This document shows positions 1 to 8,259 of a stretch of DNA of 19,365 bases, one piece after another. This DNA is from a bacterium UBP4_UBA6127 (lineage in GTDB: Bacteria; UBP4; UBA4092): the NCBI GenBank assembly GCA_002428325.1, contig DIVR01000078.1, positions 1 through 19,365 of the forward strand, written 5' to 3'. The translations under genes were made by a program, and so were the position numbers. Below the pieces are notes generated by a model. That model made no database searches. It saw nothing but the letters and a program-made list of their open reading frames with translations, and was not told the DNA's origin. How positions within the stretch are numbered: position 1 is the stretch's first letter; every line of letters starts with the position of its first letter.

Positions 1-64
1 TTCCCCCAAACCCCCTCCCAAACTCTTTCTAAGGTTGAGAAAAAGGTGTTAATTGGGGAGATAA

Positions 65-105
65 AAAAACCGCCAGTCATCTTGAATAAAGACATCCGGC
101 GGTTT
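65..105 (-). terminator. Rho-independent terminator of the small membrane protein gene
   Basis: Perfect 8-bp inverted repeat AAACCGCC (67-74) and GGCGGTTT (98-105). The 23-nt loop can add a GTC/GAC pairing. Read on the minus strand, the distal arm runs into seven consecutive T residues. It lies 26 bp beyond the stop codon of the minus-strand gene at 131-394, so it terminates that gene. Confidence 0.8.
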
Positions 106-130
106 ACTTGTTTTAGAGTCTGGGAAAAGA

Positions 131-394
131 TTATTTAAGGGTTGTTTTATTGACAGAAACCAAGTCTTTCATCGTGGTGTTCACAACATTCTGTTTTACG
201 AGATAAATATAAACAGTATCCCCTCTGACGACATAAAGGTAACTGCCATTCACCTGCATTGCCACACTGGGCTGAACAGTTGTTGTCGTCTGGGCATTTG
301 CCACAGTTGCCGGGCTCCAGTTAGAAGTCCCCATAAAAAATCCTACTAAAAAGGCGATGAAGAGTGCTACTAAAATCCAACGGTTTTTATCCAT
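131..394 (-). CDS. Small membrane-anchored or secreted hypothetical protein (87 aa)
   Basis: Family not recognised. Residues 1-5 are polar and basic (MDKNR). About 16 hydrophobic residues follow (6-21), then an NAQTTTT stretch, which looks like an uncleaved anchor or a signal peptide. The remaining 50 residues form a short extracytoplasmic domain with alternating hydrophobics around NGSYLYVVRGDTVYIYLVK, suggesting a small beta structure. I chose the ATG at 394 because AAAGGAGA lies 7-9 nt upstream on the minus strand. An in-frame ATG ten codons earlier (424) has no comparable SD. The gene stands alone, is transcribed away from the glycosidase genes and ends in its own terminator. The function is unknown. 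A tiny envelope protein is the most that can be said. Confidence 0.7.
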   Translation of the reverse strand: MDKNRWILVALFIAFLVGFFMGTSNWSPATVANAQTTTTVQPSVAMQVNGSYLYVVRGDTVYIYLVKQNVVNTTMKDLVSVNKTTLK

Positions 395-691
395 GGTAAG
401 AATCTCCTTTAGAGAATTATTCAACAGTCATTGAATCAATCAAGATATCTTTAAGCTCTGTCGGCTGTCAAGTCTAAACCTTCCAGAACCTTATTTCGGG
501 CTTATTGAATATTATAATGGTTTTTCTCTGAGAAGTTCACCCTCCCTGGTTGAAAAGGTATAGGACGAATGTATGGAGTATGGTTATAAAACATAGTTGG
601 AGTCTCACAATAAGATATGCTAAGTTTCTTGGGACTGTTATTTTTAGCGTTACAAGTACCATAATCCAAAGAATCCAGAAAGATATTAGAT
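395..691. other. Divergent intergenic region
   Basis: This 297-bp gap separates the minus-strand small protein gene from the plus-strand glycosidase gene, so it should hold both promoters. The only fair plus-strand candidate is TATAAT at 513-518 with a poor -35 (TTATTT, 491-496, 16-bp spacer). A second weak pair is TTGAAA (550-555) with TATGGA (572-577). Short open frames occur on both strands, but none has an SD or recognisable protein, so I call no gene here. Confidence 0.35.
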
Positions 692-2740
692 ATGTTCAGA
701 GTCTTATTCATTCTCTTATTAACAGGAATTATCATGAATCAAGCTTTAGCCAAACCCATCAATGGTTTTGAAAGATCCGCTTTTATGAATGTCCATCCCC
801 AATTGACCCAGGAGGATATCCAAAAATATGTCCAAACCTTCAGGGCCAATGGGGTCACCGGAATTATCATCGGAGGAGGGGGCCATCATTATATCTATGA
901 TACCCTGGCTCAGCTGGATGATTATGAAAAGGTTACTAAAGCTTTGGTGGATGAATGCCATCGATATGGAATCAAAGTGGCTGAACACCATTCTAATGTG
1001 CTGATTACAGATAAAGTCTTTAAAGATACCCATAAGGACTGGTTGATGTATAGTTTGGACAGTCCTGACCAGCCTGTATTATGGGATGGATATGCGACCT
1101 GGGCTTTTTGCCCCAATAATCCCGCTTTCAGGAAATATTACTGGAACCTCCTGTCTGATTTTATTAAAAAAACAGGGGTGGATGTGGTGATGAGTGATGA
1201 TGCTTGTTTCTATTGCGGCTGCAGCTGCCCTTCCTGCCAGGCTCGATGGAAAAAAGAAAACAAAACGGATTTATTGGATGCTTACCGGGACAGTAAAGAA
1301 GTCGGCAGTGATGCCTGGCGGCTTTGGAATGAAACCCGCCGCCGATGGCTGTTGGATTACAGAACCTGGTTATATCAGAGAATGAAAACAGAATTCCCCC
1401 AGGTAGAGAATATCTGTTTATCCAATTCCAGCCATGCTGCCTGGCCCACCTTGGTCCATGGGTTTTATCCGGAGGTGGGATTGGAGACGGCAGAAGCACT
1501 CTGCTGGGAAGTCTATAATCCGGCAGATTTTTACAGCTGGCGGAAAATCAGTGTGGAAGCCGCAATTTTTCATGAAGCATCCAGATTAAGGAATGTCTCA
1601 GTCATCTGCCTTCCCTTTGCTGATCAGGCTGAGACAGCCAACCAGTATGACCCTCTGGAAGAAGATTTCATGTGGGCTGTAACTAAATCCTTCGGCCTGG
1701 ATTTCTGCCATTCCAGAGTCTATTTAAATGGAATGACACCGGAAGACCCTCCCCGAAACTATTTTAATTTTGAGAAAGACCATCTGCAGTCCTGTCAGGA
1801 TTCCCGAATGACCTCTCCTCTGGGAATCATGTATTCCCGCCGAAGCCGGGACACCGACCCTCGCTGGGAAGCCAATCATGTCATCCCTTCAGTGGCCTGG
1901 GGCCAGATGAGCCTGAGTTATGCCCTGCCTTTCCGCGCTGTTACCGAAGAAACCCTTTCCCTGAAACAGTTGGATGATATTAAAGTCCTGATTCTTCCCA
2001 ATGTTTTTGCGTTATCAGGGAAGAATCTGAAATTAGTGGAATCTTTTGTAAAAAAAGGGGGGATTCTGGTTGCCACTTATTACACAGGAACTCATGATGA
2101 AAATGGGAAATATGTTTATCCTAAGCGGCATAAAATCCTGGAATCTTTATTGGGAGTCCAACTTCAGGGAGAACAGCTGACCAGCAAAGTAACCACGGAT
2201 ACCCTGCCATGCCAGCCTCTGACTGCCAAGCCCTTGGTTTTGGAAGGTGATTTGCAGGGGTATCAGAATAATTTCGGTAAAGGAAAAGTTTATTACTTTC
2301 CCTCTTTGATAGGAAGTGATTTTCAGCAGGGATATCTTAACGAAGGGAATCCATATGTTGAAATCAAAAACCAGGCCCGGATGGCGGTCTTGGCTTCTTG
2401 GGTCCAATCTCTGATAGCGGATAAGGGAATGGTTCAATTTAAGGTTCAATCTCCCGGCAAAGCTCCCTTAGTGACAACCCATACCAATAAAAAAGGGCAA
2501 TTATTGATCCACATGGTCAATACCCTGGGGTCCTATTTACCGGATGGCACCCTGATTCCTGTTCCCTCCAAGGTGATTTTAAATAAAGAAGAGAGGGTGA
2601 CTATGGAATTCAAGAACCCCCCCCGGAAGATTCAGATTATCTCTTATCCATGGAAAGAAGATGTGGTGATAGAGAAACCGGGTTCTACCGTTACTTTGAA
2701 GACTCCCCAAATCTATCAATTAGTGGTAGTGGATTTCTAA
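692..2740 (+). CDS. Secreted GH42-like glycoside hydrolase with a Cys cluster (682 aa)
   Basis: Residues 1-20 form a signal peptide (hydrophobic core, ALA before KP), so the product is exported. Residues 30-370 look like a TIM barrel. The motif SDDACFYCGCSCPSC (168-182) resembles the zinc-binding C-x-C-x2-C cluster that follows the acid/base residue in GH42 beta-galactosidases, but with Asp-Asp (169-170) where that family has Asn-Glu. A second possible carboxylate is E273 in CWEVY. Residues 375-560 read as a Rossmann-like domain of the GH42 trimerisation type, followed by a short beta C-terminus. The substrate cannot be read; a beta-galactoside is possible. The ATG at 692 has only a weak SD. 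An ATG at 734 has AGGA at 724-727 but would remove the signal peptide, so I prefer 692. A run of eight C lies at 2617-2624. The GH38 gene follows after 139 bp. Confidence 0.75.
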   Translation: MFRVLFILLLTGIIMNQALAKPINGFERSAFMNVHPQLTQEDIQKYVQTFRANGVTGIIIGGGGHHYIYDTLAQLDDYEKVTKALVDECHRYGIKVAEHHSNVLITDKVFKDTHKDWLMYSLDSPDQPVLWDGYATWAFCPNNPAFRKYYWNLLSDFIKKTGVDVVMSDDACFYCGCSCPSCQARWKKENKTDLLDAYRDSKEVGSDAWRLWNETRRRWLLDYRTWLYQRMKTEFPQVENICLSNSSHAAWPTLVHGFYPEVGLETAEALCWEVYNPADFYSWRKISVEAAIFHEASRLRNVSVICLPFADQAETANQYDPLEEDFMWAVTKSFGLDFCHSRVYLNGMTPEDPPRNYFNFEKDHLQSCQDSRMTSPLGIMYSRRSRDTDPRWEANHVIPSVAWGQMSLSYALPFRAVTEETLSLKQLDDIKVLILPNVFALSGKNLKLVESFVKKGGILVATYYTGTHDENGKYVYPKRHKILESLLGVQLQGEQLTSKVTTDTLPCQPLTAKPLVLEGDLQGYQNNFGKGKVYYFPSLIGSDFQQGYLNEGNPYVEIKNQARMAVLASWVQSLIADKGMVQFKVQSPGKAPLVTTHTNKKGQLLIHMVNTLGSYLPDGTLIPVPSKVILNKEERVTMEFKNPPRKIQIISYPWKEDVVIEKPGSTVTLKTPQIYQLVVVDF

Positions 2741-2838
2741 ACCTGTAAGCAAAAATTGGTTCGGAAACCTGGCCTGCCGTCAAGCCCTGACAGGGGTTAT
2801 CAAGAACTACTTTAATAGGGTCATAAGGTGATGATATT

Positions 2839-2867
2839 ATCAATTTAATTTTTATGTATAAATTGAT
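2839..2867 (+). promoter_or_regulatory. Inverted repeat directly upstream of the alpha-mannosidase SD
   Basis: Perfect 9-bp inverted repeat ATCAATTTA (2839-2847) / TAAATTGAT (2859-2867) with an 11-nt spacer. The right arm touches GGAG (2868-2871), the SD of the GH38 gene. It could be an operator or an mRNA hairpin that affects ribosome access. It has no T-run and low GC, so it is not a convincing terminator. Confidence 0.45.
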
Positions 2868-2879
2868 GGAGATTTATTT

Positions 2880-5800
2880 ATGCCCTACACCCCCAAAGAT
2901 TACCTGGATTATTATCTAAAAACTGTTTTAGAGAAGATTGAGCAATCTATATTTGAACCGATAGCCGATTTGAACATTCAGGCCTGGACCACCCCTGAAC
3001 CGGTTGTTTATACCCAGAGAATGAAAGGGAAAAAACTAGACCTTAAACTGGGCGATAAATGGGGAAACCTTTTTGATTGCGCCTGGTTCCGATTCACCGG
3101 GAAAGTGCCCAATGATGCTGCCGGAAAAAAAATAGTCCTCCTGTTGGATATCAATGGGGAAATGCTGGTGGTGGATAAAGATGGCAATCCTTACCGGGGG
3201 TTGACCAATGTCTCTTCGGTCTTTGGATTTGATGTGGGATTACCGGGGAAAAGAGTCTTACCCTTTCTCTCGAAGGCCCAAGGGGGCGAAAAAATTGAAG
3301 TATGGGCGGATGCCGGATGCAATGACCTGTTCGGAAATCTTAAGGAGAATGGAACTGTTAAAGAAGCCAGGGTGGCTATCTGCCATGAAGAAATCCGCCA
3401 GCTGTATTATGATTTCCTGGTCCTTCAGGAATTGAGAGCCCTGTTGCCGATAGAATCAGCCCGATGCCAGTCTATCCTGGGGGCCATGAATGAAGCCGCT
3501 GACCTGATAACAGATTGCACTGAAAAAGAAGTTAATTCTGCCCGGAAAATCCTGGCCAAAGAATTGAAGAAGAAAAACGGGGATGCCTCCCTGACGATTA
3601 CAGCCTTGGGACATGCCCATATAGATTTAGCCTGGCTTTGGCCCATTCGAGAGACCCTCAGAAAAGGCGCCCGGACATTTTCAACGGTCCTGGAATTGAT
3701 GGAAAGGTATCCTGATTATATTTATGGCGCCAGCCAGCCTCAGTTATACCAATGGATGAAAGAGTATTATCCTGCCTTATACCGAAAGATAAAACAGAAA
3801 GTGAAAGAAGGAAGAATCGAGCCTTTGGGAGGAATGTGGGTGGAATCAGATACCAACCTGACCTCAGGGGAATCCCTGGTTCGCCAGTTTCTATATGGGA
3901 AACGTTTCTTTCGGCAGGAGTTTAATAAAGATTTGAAGAATCTCTGGGTACCGGATGTCTTTGGATATTCGGGTTCTCTTCCCCAGATTTGTAAGAAAGC
4001 CGGAGTGGATTATTTCCTGACCATTAAGATGTCCTGGAACGCAGTCAATAAACTTCCCCATAATACATTCTTCTGGGAAGGGATCGATGGGTCCAAATTA
4101 CTGACACATTTCCCTCCGGAAGATACCTATAACTCATCCGGGGCACCTCGGGCCATCTGGAAAGCCGAGCGGCAATATCGGGACAGCCGGGTGAGTGATG
4201 GGGCTATGGTGGTTTATGGCATAGGAGATGGAGGCGGAGGACCCGGCCCCGAACATCTGGAATTATTATCCAGGGAAAAGAACTTGAATGGATTGGTTCC
4301 GGTGGTTCAGGAAACCGCAGAAAAGTTTTTCAGGAAACTGGAAAAGAATTCCGCGAAATATAAAACCTGGAAAGGTGAATTCTACCTGGAAAGGCATCAA
4401 GGGACCCTGACCACTCAGGCAAGAAATAAACGTAATAACCGGAAAATGGAAATTGCCCTGAGGGAAGCCGAATGCCTGGCAGCCCTGGGGACAGTAACCG
4501 GGTTGATGGAATATCCTGCTATCCAGTTTGAAACCCTTTGGAAGGAAACTCTTCTCTATCAATTCCATGATATTTTACCCGGTTCATCAATCACCCGAGT
4601 CTATGATGAGTCCCTGGCCCGGTATGAAGTGATGAAAAAAGAGACGGAAACTATTACCCTGCAGTCAGGTAAAGCCCTTTTTGCCCAGATGGATACCCGG
4701 GGAATGACAGGCCCGGTTGTCATCCTGAACTCCCTTTCCTGGGATAGGGAAGAATGGCTGAAACATCAAGATAAATGGGTGAAAGTCAAACTCCCTTCCC
4801 TGGGATATCAGTTGATTAATATGAACACCTGGCAGGCCCCTGTTATTGAAGACCTGAAAGCCACTACCACCCTCCTGGAAAATGAAGTGCTAAAAGTGAA
4901 ATTTGCTTCCGATGGGGCAGTGGTTTCAGTTTTTGATAAGGAGAATAAACGGGAGGTTATGGCTCCCCATACCAGGGCTAATCAGCTGGCTGTCTATGAA
5001 GATAAAGGGGATGCCTGGGATTTTGTTTTGAATTATGATGAAAAATCCCCGGGGTATTTTAAACTGGAATCCTCGGTGGCTAAAGTGGATGGACCCCTGG
5101 CAGAGATTCGCCAGACTTATACTTTTGGCACATCCCGTCTGGTCCAAAAAATCCAGTTATTCTGCGGTAGCCGAAGAGTGGATTTTGTTACTGAAGTGGA
5201 TTGGAAAGAAACTCACAAAATGTTGAGAACCTCATTCCCAGTGGACATCCATGCCACTGAAGCCGCCTGTGATATCCAGTTTGGCCATATTAAACGGACT
5301 ACTTCCAGTAATACCAGCTGGGAGGCTGCCCAATATGAAATCCCGGCCCAGAAATATGTGGACCTTTCAGAAAAATCTTATGGGGTGGCCCTCCTGAATG
5401 ATTGTAAATATGGCCACCAGGTGAAAGAAAATGTCCTGGACTTAAATCTCCTTCGAAGCCCGGTCTATCCTGACCCAGTGGCCGATAAAGCCTGCCATTT
5501 CTTCACATATTCCCTGTATCCCCATGCCTGGGACCATCTGGAGGGGGGAGTGATTCAGGCTGGATATGAGTTAAATAATCCCCTTCGGGTCATCCCTATG
5601 CCGGAGAATCAGATAAGCCAGGTGGGGATGCCCCCGGAGGCTTCTTTCTGCCAGGTGGAACCGGATAATATTATTCTCGAAACCATAAAAAAAGCTGAAG
5701 ATTCACAGGAACTTATTCTCAGATTATATGAAGCCTGGGGAACCCAGACTCCGTGCCAAATCCATCTGGGACTTCCCCTTAAAAAAGCTTCTCTGGTCAA

Positions 5801-5900
5801 CCTGATGGAAGAAGAACTGAACCCTCTGAAAATCAAAAATAATCAGGTTGAATTAGATTTTAAACCTTTTGAAATCCATACCCTGAAACTGAGTTTTTAA
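2880..5900 (+). CDS. GH38 alpha-mannosidase (1006 aa)
   Basis: Hydrolyses alpha-mannosyl linkages with a retaining, zinc-dependent mechanism (family knowledge). No signal peptide is visible, so it is probably cytoplasmic and acts on imported oligosaccharides. The N-terminal domain (about 1-230) contains WGNLFDCAWFRFTGKVP, typical of bacterial GH38. The catalytic domain opens with GHAHIDLAWLWP: H247 and D249 are zinc ligands. The nucleophile is D359 in VPDVFGYSGSLPQ. H563 in FHDILPGSS is the expected third-site zinc ligand. The C-terminal beta domains span about 620-1006. Length matches the roughly 1000-residue bacterial class. GGAG at 2868-2871 sits 8 nt before the ATG. It follows the GH42-like gene by 139 bp on the same strand and is followed by a terminator, so the two likely form a small glycan-use unit. 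The family assignment is firm; the linkage specificity is not known. Confidence 0.95.
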   Translation: MPYTPKDYLDYYLKTVLEKIEQSIFEPIADLNIQAWTTPEPVVYTQRMKGKKLDLKLGDKWGNLFDCAWFRFTGKVPNDAAGKKIVLLLDINGEMLVVDKDGNPYRGLTNVSSVFGFDVGLPGKRVLPFLSKAQGGEKIEVWADAGCNDLFGNLKENGTVKEARVAICHEEIRQLYYDFLVLQELRALLPIESARCQSILGAMNEAADLITDCTEKEVNSARKILAKELKKKNGDASLTITALGHAHIDLAWLWPIRETLRKGARTFSTVLELMERYPDYIYGASQPQLYQWMKEYYPALYRKIKQKVKEGRIEPLGGMWVESDTNLTSGESLVRQFLYGKRFFRQEFNKDLKNLWVPDVFGYSGSLPQICKKAGVDYFLTIKMSWNAVNKLPHNTFFWEGIDGSKLLTHFPPEDTYNSSGAPRAIWKAERQYRDSRVSDGAMVVYGIGDGGGGPGPEHLELLSREKNLNGLVPVVQETAEKFFRKLEKNSAKYKTWKGEFYLERHQGTLTTQARNKRNNRKMEIALREAECLAALGTVTGLMEYPAIQFETLWKETLLYQFHDILPGSSITRVYDESLARYEVMKKETETITLQSGKALFAQMDTRGMTGPVVILNSLSWDREEWLKHQDKWVKVKLPSLGYQLINMNTWQAPVIEDLKATTTLLENEVLKVKFASDGAVVSVFDKENKREVMAPHTRANQLAVYEDKGDAWDFVLNYDEKSPGYFKLESSVAKVDGPLAEIRQTYTFGTSRLVQKIQLFCGSRRVDFVTEVDWKETHKMLRTSFPVDIHATEAACDIQFGHIKRTTSSNTSWEAAQYEIPAQKYVDLSEKSYGVALLNDCKYGHQVKENVLDLNLLRSPVYPDPVADKACHFFTYSLYPHAWDHLEGGVIQAGYELNNPLRVIPMPENQISQVGMPPEASFCQVEPDNIILETIKKAEDSQELILRLYEAWGTQTPCQIHLGLPLKKASLVNLMEEELNPLKIKNNQVELDFKPFEIHTLKLSF

Positions 5901-5920
5901 TAATCTTATCAGGAAATATT

Positions 5921-5962
5921 AGGCTGGGTTTTTCTTTTTTAAGAGAGAAATCCAGCCTTTAT
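5921..5962 (+). terminator. Terminator after the alpha-mannosidase gene
   Basis: Inverted repeat AGGCTGG (5921-5927) / CCAGCCT (5952-5958). Further T-A and wobble pairs inside the loop extend the stem. The downstream arm leads into TTATTATTT. It starts 20 bp past the stop codon. Confidence 0.7.
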
Positions 5963-6119
5963 TATTTCCCGGTTTCAGTTACCATTCAAAATCATCCTGA
6001 AATTCTTCTAATGGAGAATTGCTTAAAATAAGAATTTTCTTCCATTTTTTATCACTCCGGGAGTAAAATGAGCTCAGGTCTATTGTGGTCGGCATAACTG
6101 AGCGGAGGGTTTTAATATC

Positions 6120-6599
6120 ATGGCTAAAATCCTGTTGATGTATTACAGCCGGACAGGGAATACCGAAAAAATGGCCCGATTGATTGCTGATGGTATTTAT
6201 GAGGTGGAGGGGGTTGAGCTTATCCTTAAGCCTATCGCCCTGGTTTCAGTCAATGACTGGGTTTATTATGATGGGATTATCATTGGAGCGCCTGTATATT
6301 ATGGAACGGCACCCTGGGAAGTTAAAAAAGCCCTGGATGAAAGTGTTTCATTTCATGGAAAACTGAAAGGAAAACTGGGTGGGGCTTTTGCCAGTTCAGC
6401 CAATGTCGGGGGGGGGAATGAAACCACCTGTCTGGGGGTTCTTCAAGCCTGGCTTATCCATGGGATGTTGGTGATGGGAGACCATGAAGGGGACCATTAT
6501 GGCCCGGTCTCGGTGACTGCTCCTGATGAAAGAGCTGTTAAAAATTGTAAAAATTATGGGAAAGTCTTTGCTGAAACCACTAAAAAGCTCTTTGGTTGA
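6120..6599 (+). CDS. Flavodoxin-fold, WrbA/NQO-like protein (159 aa)
   Basis: A cytoplasmic FMN-binding flavoprotein, probably an NAD(P)H:quinone oxidoreductase or an electron carrier. Residues 3-17 (KILLMYYSRTGNTEK) form the first beta strand and the phosphate-binding loop with its T/S-rich FMN site. GAPVYYGT (about 57-64) is the second flavin loop. FASSANVGGGNETT (about 90-103) matches the WrbA-type third loop with the Gly-Gly-x-Glu-Thr-Thr pattern, and HGM follows at about 114-116. At 159 residues it is shorter than typical WrbA (about 200). GGAGGG at 6104-6109 lies 10 nt before the ATG. It is flanked by terminator-like structures, so probably monocistronic. A tract of nine G (6408-6416) encodes the three loop glycines. 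WrbA-like versus generic flavodoxin cannot be separated with certainty. Confidence 0.85.
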   Translation: MAKILLMYYSRTGNTEKMARLIADGIYEVEGVELILKPIALVSVNDWVYYDGIIIGAPVYYGTAPWEVKKALDESVSFHGKLKGKLGGAFASSANVGGGNETTCLGVLQAWLIHGMLVMGDHEGDHYGPVSVTAPDERAVKNCKNYGKVFAETTKKLFG

Positions 6600-6632
6600 C
6601 GAATGGGGAAACCTTTTAGAAAAAAGCAGCTC

Positions 6633-6664
6633 CCTGGACCCCTTACCAACCTTTTTGGTTCAGG
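6633..6664 (+). terminator. Weak hairpin after the flavodoxin gene
   Basis: CCTGGACC (6633-6640) can pair with GGTTCAGG (6657-6664), 8 bp with one G-U pair and a 16-nt loop. There is no strong T-run afterwards, so termination here is only possible. It lies 33 bp after the stop codon. Confidence 0.3.
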
Positions 6665-6770
6665 CATCATTTAATTCTTATCCTGCGATATTTTAAGATG
6701 GCTATCAGAACGAAGCTGTCTGGAAAAGTAAAACTCATTTCTTTTGTTACTGCTACTTGAATCCAAACCT

Positions 6771-6779
6771 TGATATAAT
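6771..6779 (+). promoter_or_regulatory. Extended -10 promoter upstream of the acetyltransferase gene
   Basis: TGATATAAT (6771-6779) is a consensus extended -10 (TGnTATAAT). No good -35 lies at 16-18 bp, which extended -10 promoters tolerate. Transcription would start near 6786, about 46 nt before the ATG at 6832. Confidence 0.5.
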
Positions 6780-6831
6780 CCCGGTAAGATAATGATAATT
6801 AATTTTTGAATCAGCCCAAGGAGTTTTCCGG

Positions 6832-8145
6832 ATGAACAATAATCAGCCGACCCCATCAACCCTGAGTAGGAAGAGAGTGGAAGCCATTGATGCCTTCCGG
6901 GGTTTTACCATATTTGCCATGATATTTGTCATTATGGTGGCTGGATATAAAAATCTTCCTTTCCAGTTTCCCCAAGTGGGAAGTGTCCCGGTTTCGACAT
7001 TCAAACATGCCGGGGAAGATGATGGCCCTAATGATTGGAAAAGATGGGAAGCCAATCATCCTGGAACCCATTATCGGTTAGGTTTTGTTACCGGTGTTTC
7101 TGCTGATAACCGGTATTCAGTCGCTATGGAATCAGACACTACCGAAGTCCCTGAACCCTATGAAGGAGTCCGCATCAAATCGGCCCGGCTTCTGAAAGAA
7201 GGGGATGAAGTGGTGGTCTTGGAGAGAGAAAACGGCCGGCAGTTCCAACAAAGAGGGATTGGCTGCACCTTTACTGACTGGGTAGCCCCTTTCTTTGTTT
7301 TCATCGTAGGTTTATGTATTCCCCTGAGCCGAATGCGGCGGGAAGCCGGATGGTGGAAACATGTGGGACTCAGAACCCTGGGGCTAATCGGGCTGGGGAT
7401 TCTTTATATTTCTTTGATATTAAAACTTTCCTGGTGGTGGGGGATATTGCAGGCCATTGGAATTTCTTACCTGATGGCAGCCCTTTTTTTGAAGCTTCCA
7501 GTCTGGAAACGCTGGCTGGCTTTTGCGGCGGTCGCTCTGTTTCATACCTGGATGTCTTTCAAATACCCCTGGTGGCAAGTTTTGGGGAATCCAGAAAACG
7601 GGTTCTGGACCCTAGTGAATCCAAGTGGGGATATGCTTCGGCCTTTGACGATTCATTGCACTCCCTGGGCTTCAATTTCATATGGGCTTTGCGCAGTAGC
7701 CGGCTCCTTTTTGGGTGAAGCGGTCTCCAGCCGGGAAGCCGGTAAAATCCTGAAATCTTCTTTGGGTCTGGGAATTCTGTTAACCCTGTCAGGATATCTG
7801 CTTCATTTATTTATAGTCCCTATCCATAAAGAAACGGTCTCCGCTTCCTATACCATTTTTACTTCCGGGATTGCCTGCCTGGTCTTCCTGCTGTTTTATT
7901 GGGTGATTGATATGAGGGGCTGGAAAAAGGGGTGGTCATGGTTTCTGGGGGTCTTTGGAGCGAATGCTCTATTAGCTTATTTCATGCAGCCGGTCGTCCG
8001 GTTTTTCCTGAAAGCCCTGGGTTTTTATGATGGGTTAGGGGGCCTTTCAGGGTGGCAGGGAATGTTAGGAGGATTGGAATGGACCCTGATTCTCTGGTGT
8101 GTGGTGTTGTATTTTAACCGTCGTGGAATCTACTGGAAATTATAA
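6832..8145 (+). CDS. HGSNAT/NagX-like membrane acyltransferase (COG4299 type, 437 aa)
   Basis: A multi-pass inner-membrane protein related to heparan-alpha-glucosaminide N-acetyltransferase and bacterial NagX, which move acetyl groups from acetyl-CoA across the membrane onto amino sugars (family knowledge). Diagnostic blocks are IDAFRGFTIFAM (19-30, first membrane helix), GCTFTDWVAPFFVFIVG (144-160) and a C-terminal RRGIYWKL. About ten further hydrophobic segments follow. The segment between helix 1 and the GCTFTD block is about 100 residues instead of the usual 20-30. It contains a soluble, probably beta-rich insertion (about 60-140). At the position of the family's active-site His, five residues before the GCT block glycine, there is Q139. 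The only nearby candidate is H59 in FKHAGED, before the insertion. AAGGAG at 6818-6823 fixes the ATG. The substrate is unknown, though glycan-degrading neighbours fit a sugar acceptor. Confidence 0.8.
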   Translation: MNNNQPTPSTLSRKRVEAIDAFRGFTIFAMIFVIMVAGYKNLPFQFPQVGSVPVSTFKHAGEDDGPNDWKRWEANHPGTHYRLGFVTGVSADNRYSVAMESDTTEVPEPYEGVRIKSARLLKEGDEVVVLERENGRQFQQRGIGCTFTDWVAPFFVFIVGLCIPLSRMRREAGWWKHVGLRTLGLIGLGILYISLILKLSWWWGILQAIGISYLMAALFLKLPVWKRWLAFAAVALFHTWMSFKYPWWQVLGNPENGFWTLVNPSGDMLRPLTIHCTPWASISYGLCAVAGSFLGEAVSSREAGKILKSSLGLGILLTLSGYLLHLFIVPIHKETVSASYTIFTSGIACLVFLLFYWVIDMRGWKKGWSWFLGVFGANALLAYFMQPVVRFFLKALGFYDGLGGLSGWQGMLGGLEWTLILWCVVLYFNRRGIYWKL

Positions 8146-8259
8146 TAACTGGGACTGCTTGCAGAGGTTGGGGCTGTCTTCTATGATGGAATCTCAAAAC
8201 CTGAGTTCATGGCAGGGAATCATTTCAGATATTCTTTATTTACAGGATCAAGAGACCTT

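Noticed and set aside
502..771. Overlapping short open frames on both strands upstream of the GH42-like gene
   Set aside because: No SD, low-complexity translations, and position inside the expected promoter region.
2617..2624. Run of eight C in the GH42-like gene as a phase-variable site
   Set aside because: It lies near the 3' end in a region outside the catalytic domain, and the frame is intact. Less compelling than the nine-G tract.
7314..7718. 134-codon open frame on plus inside the acetyltransferase gene
   Set aside because: It overlaps a strong membrane-protein frame and its translation has no family resemblance.
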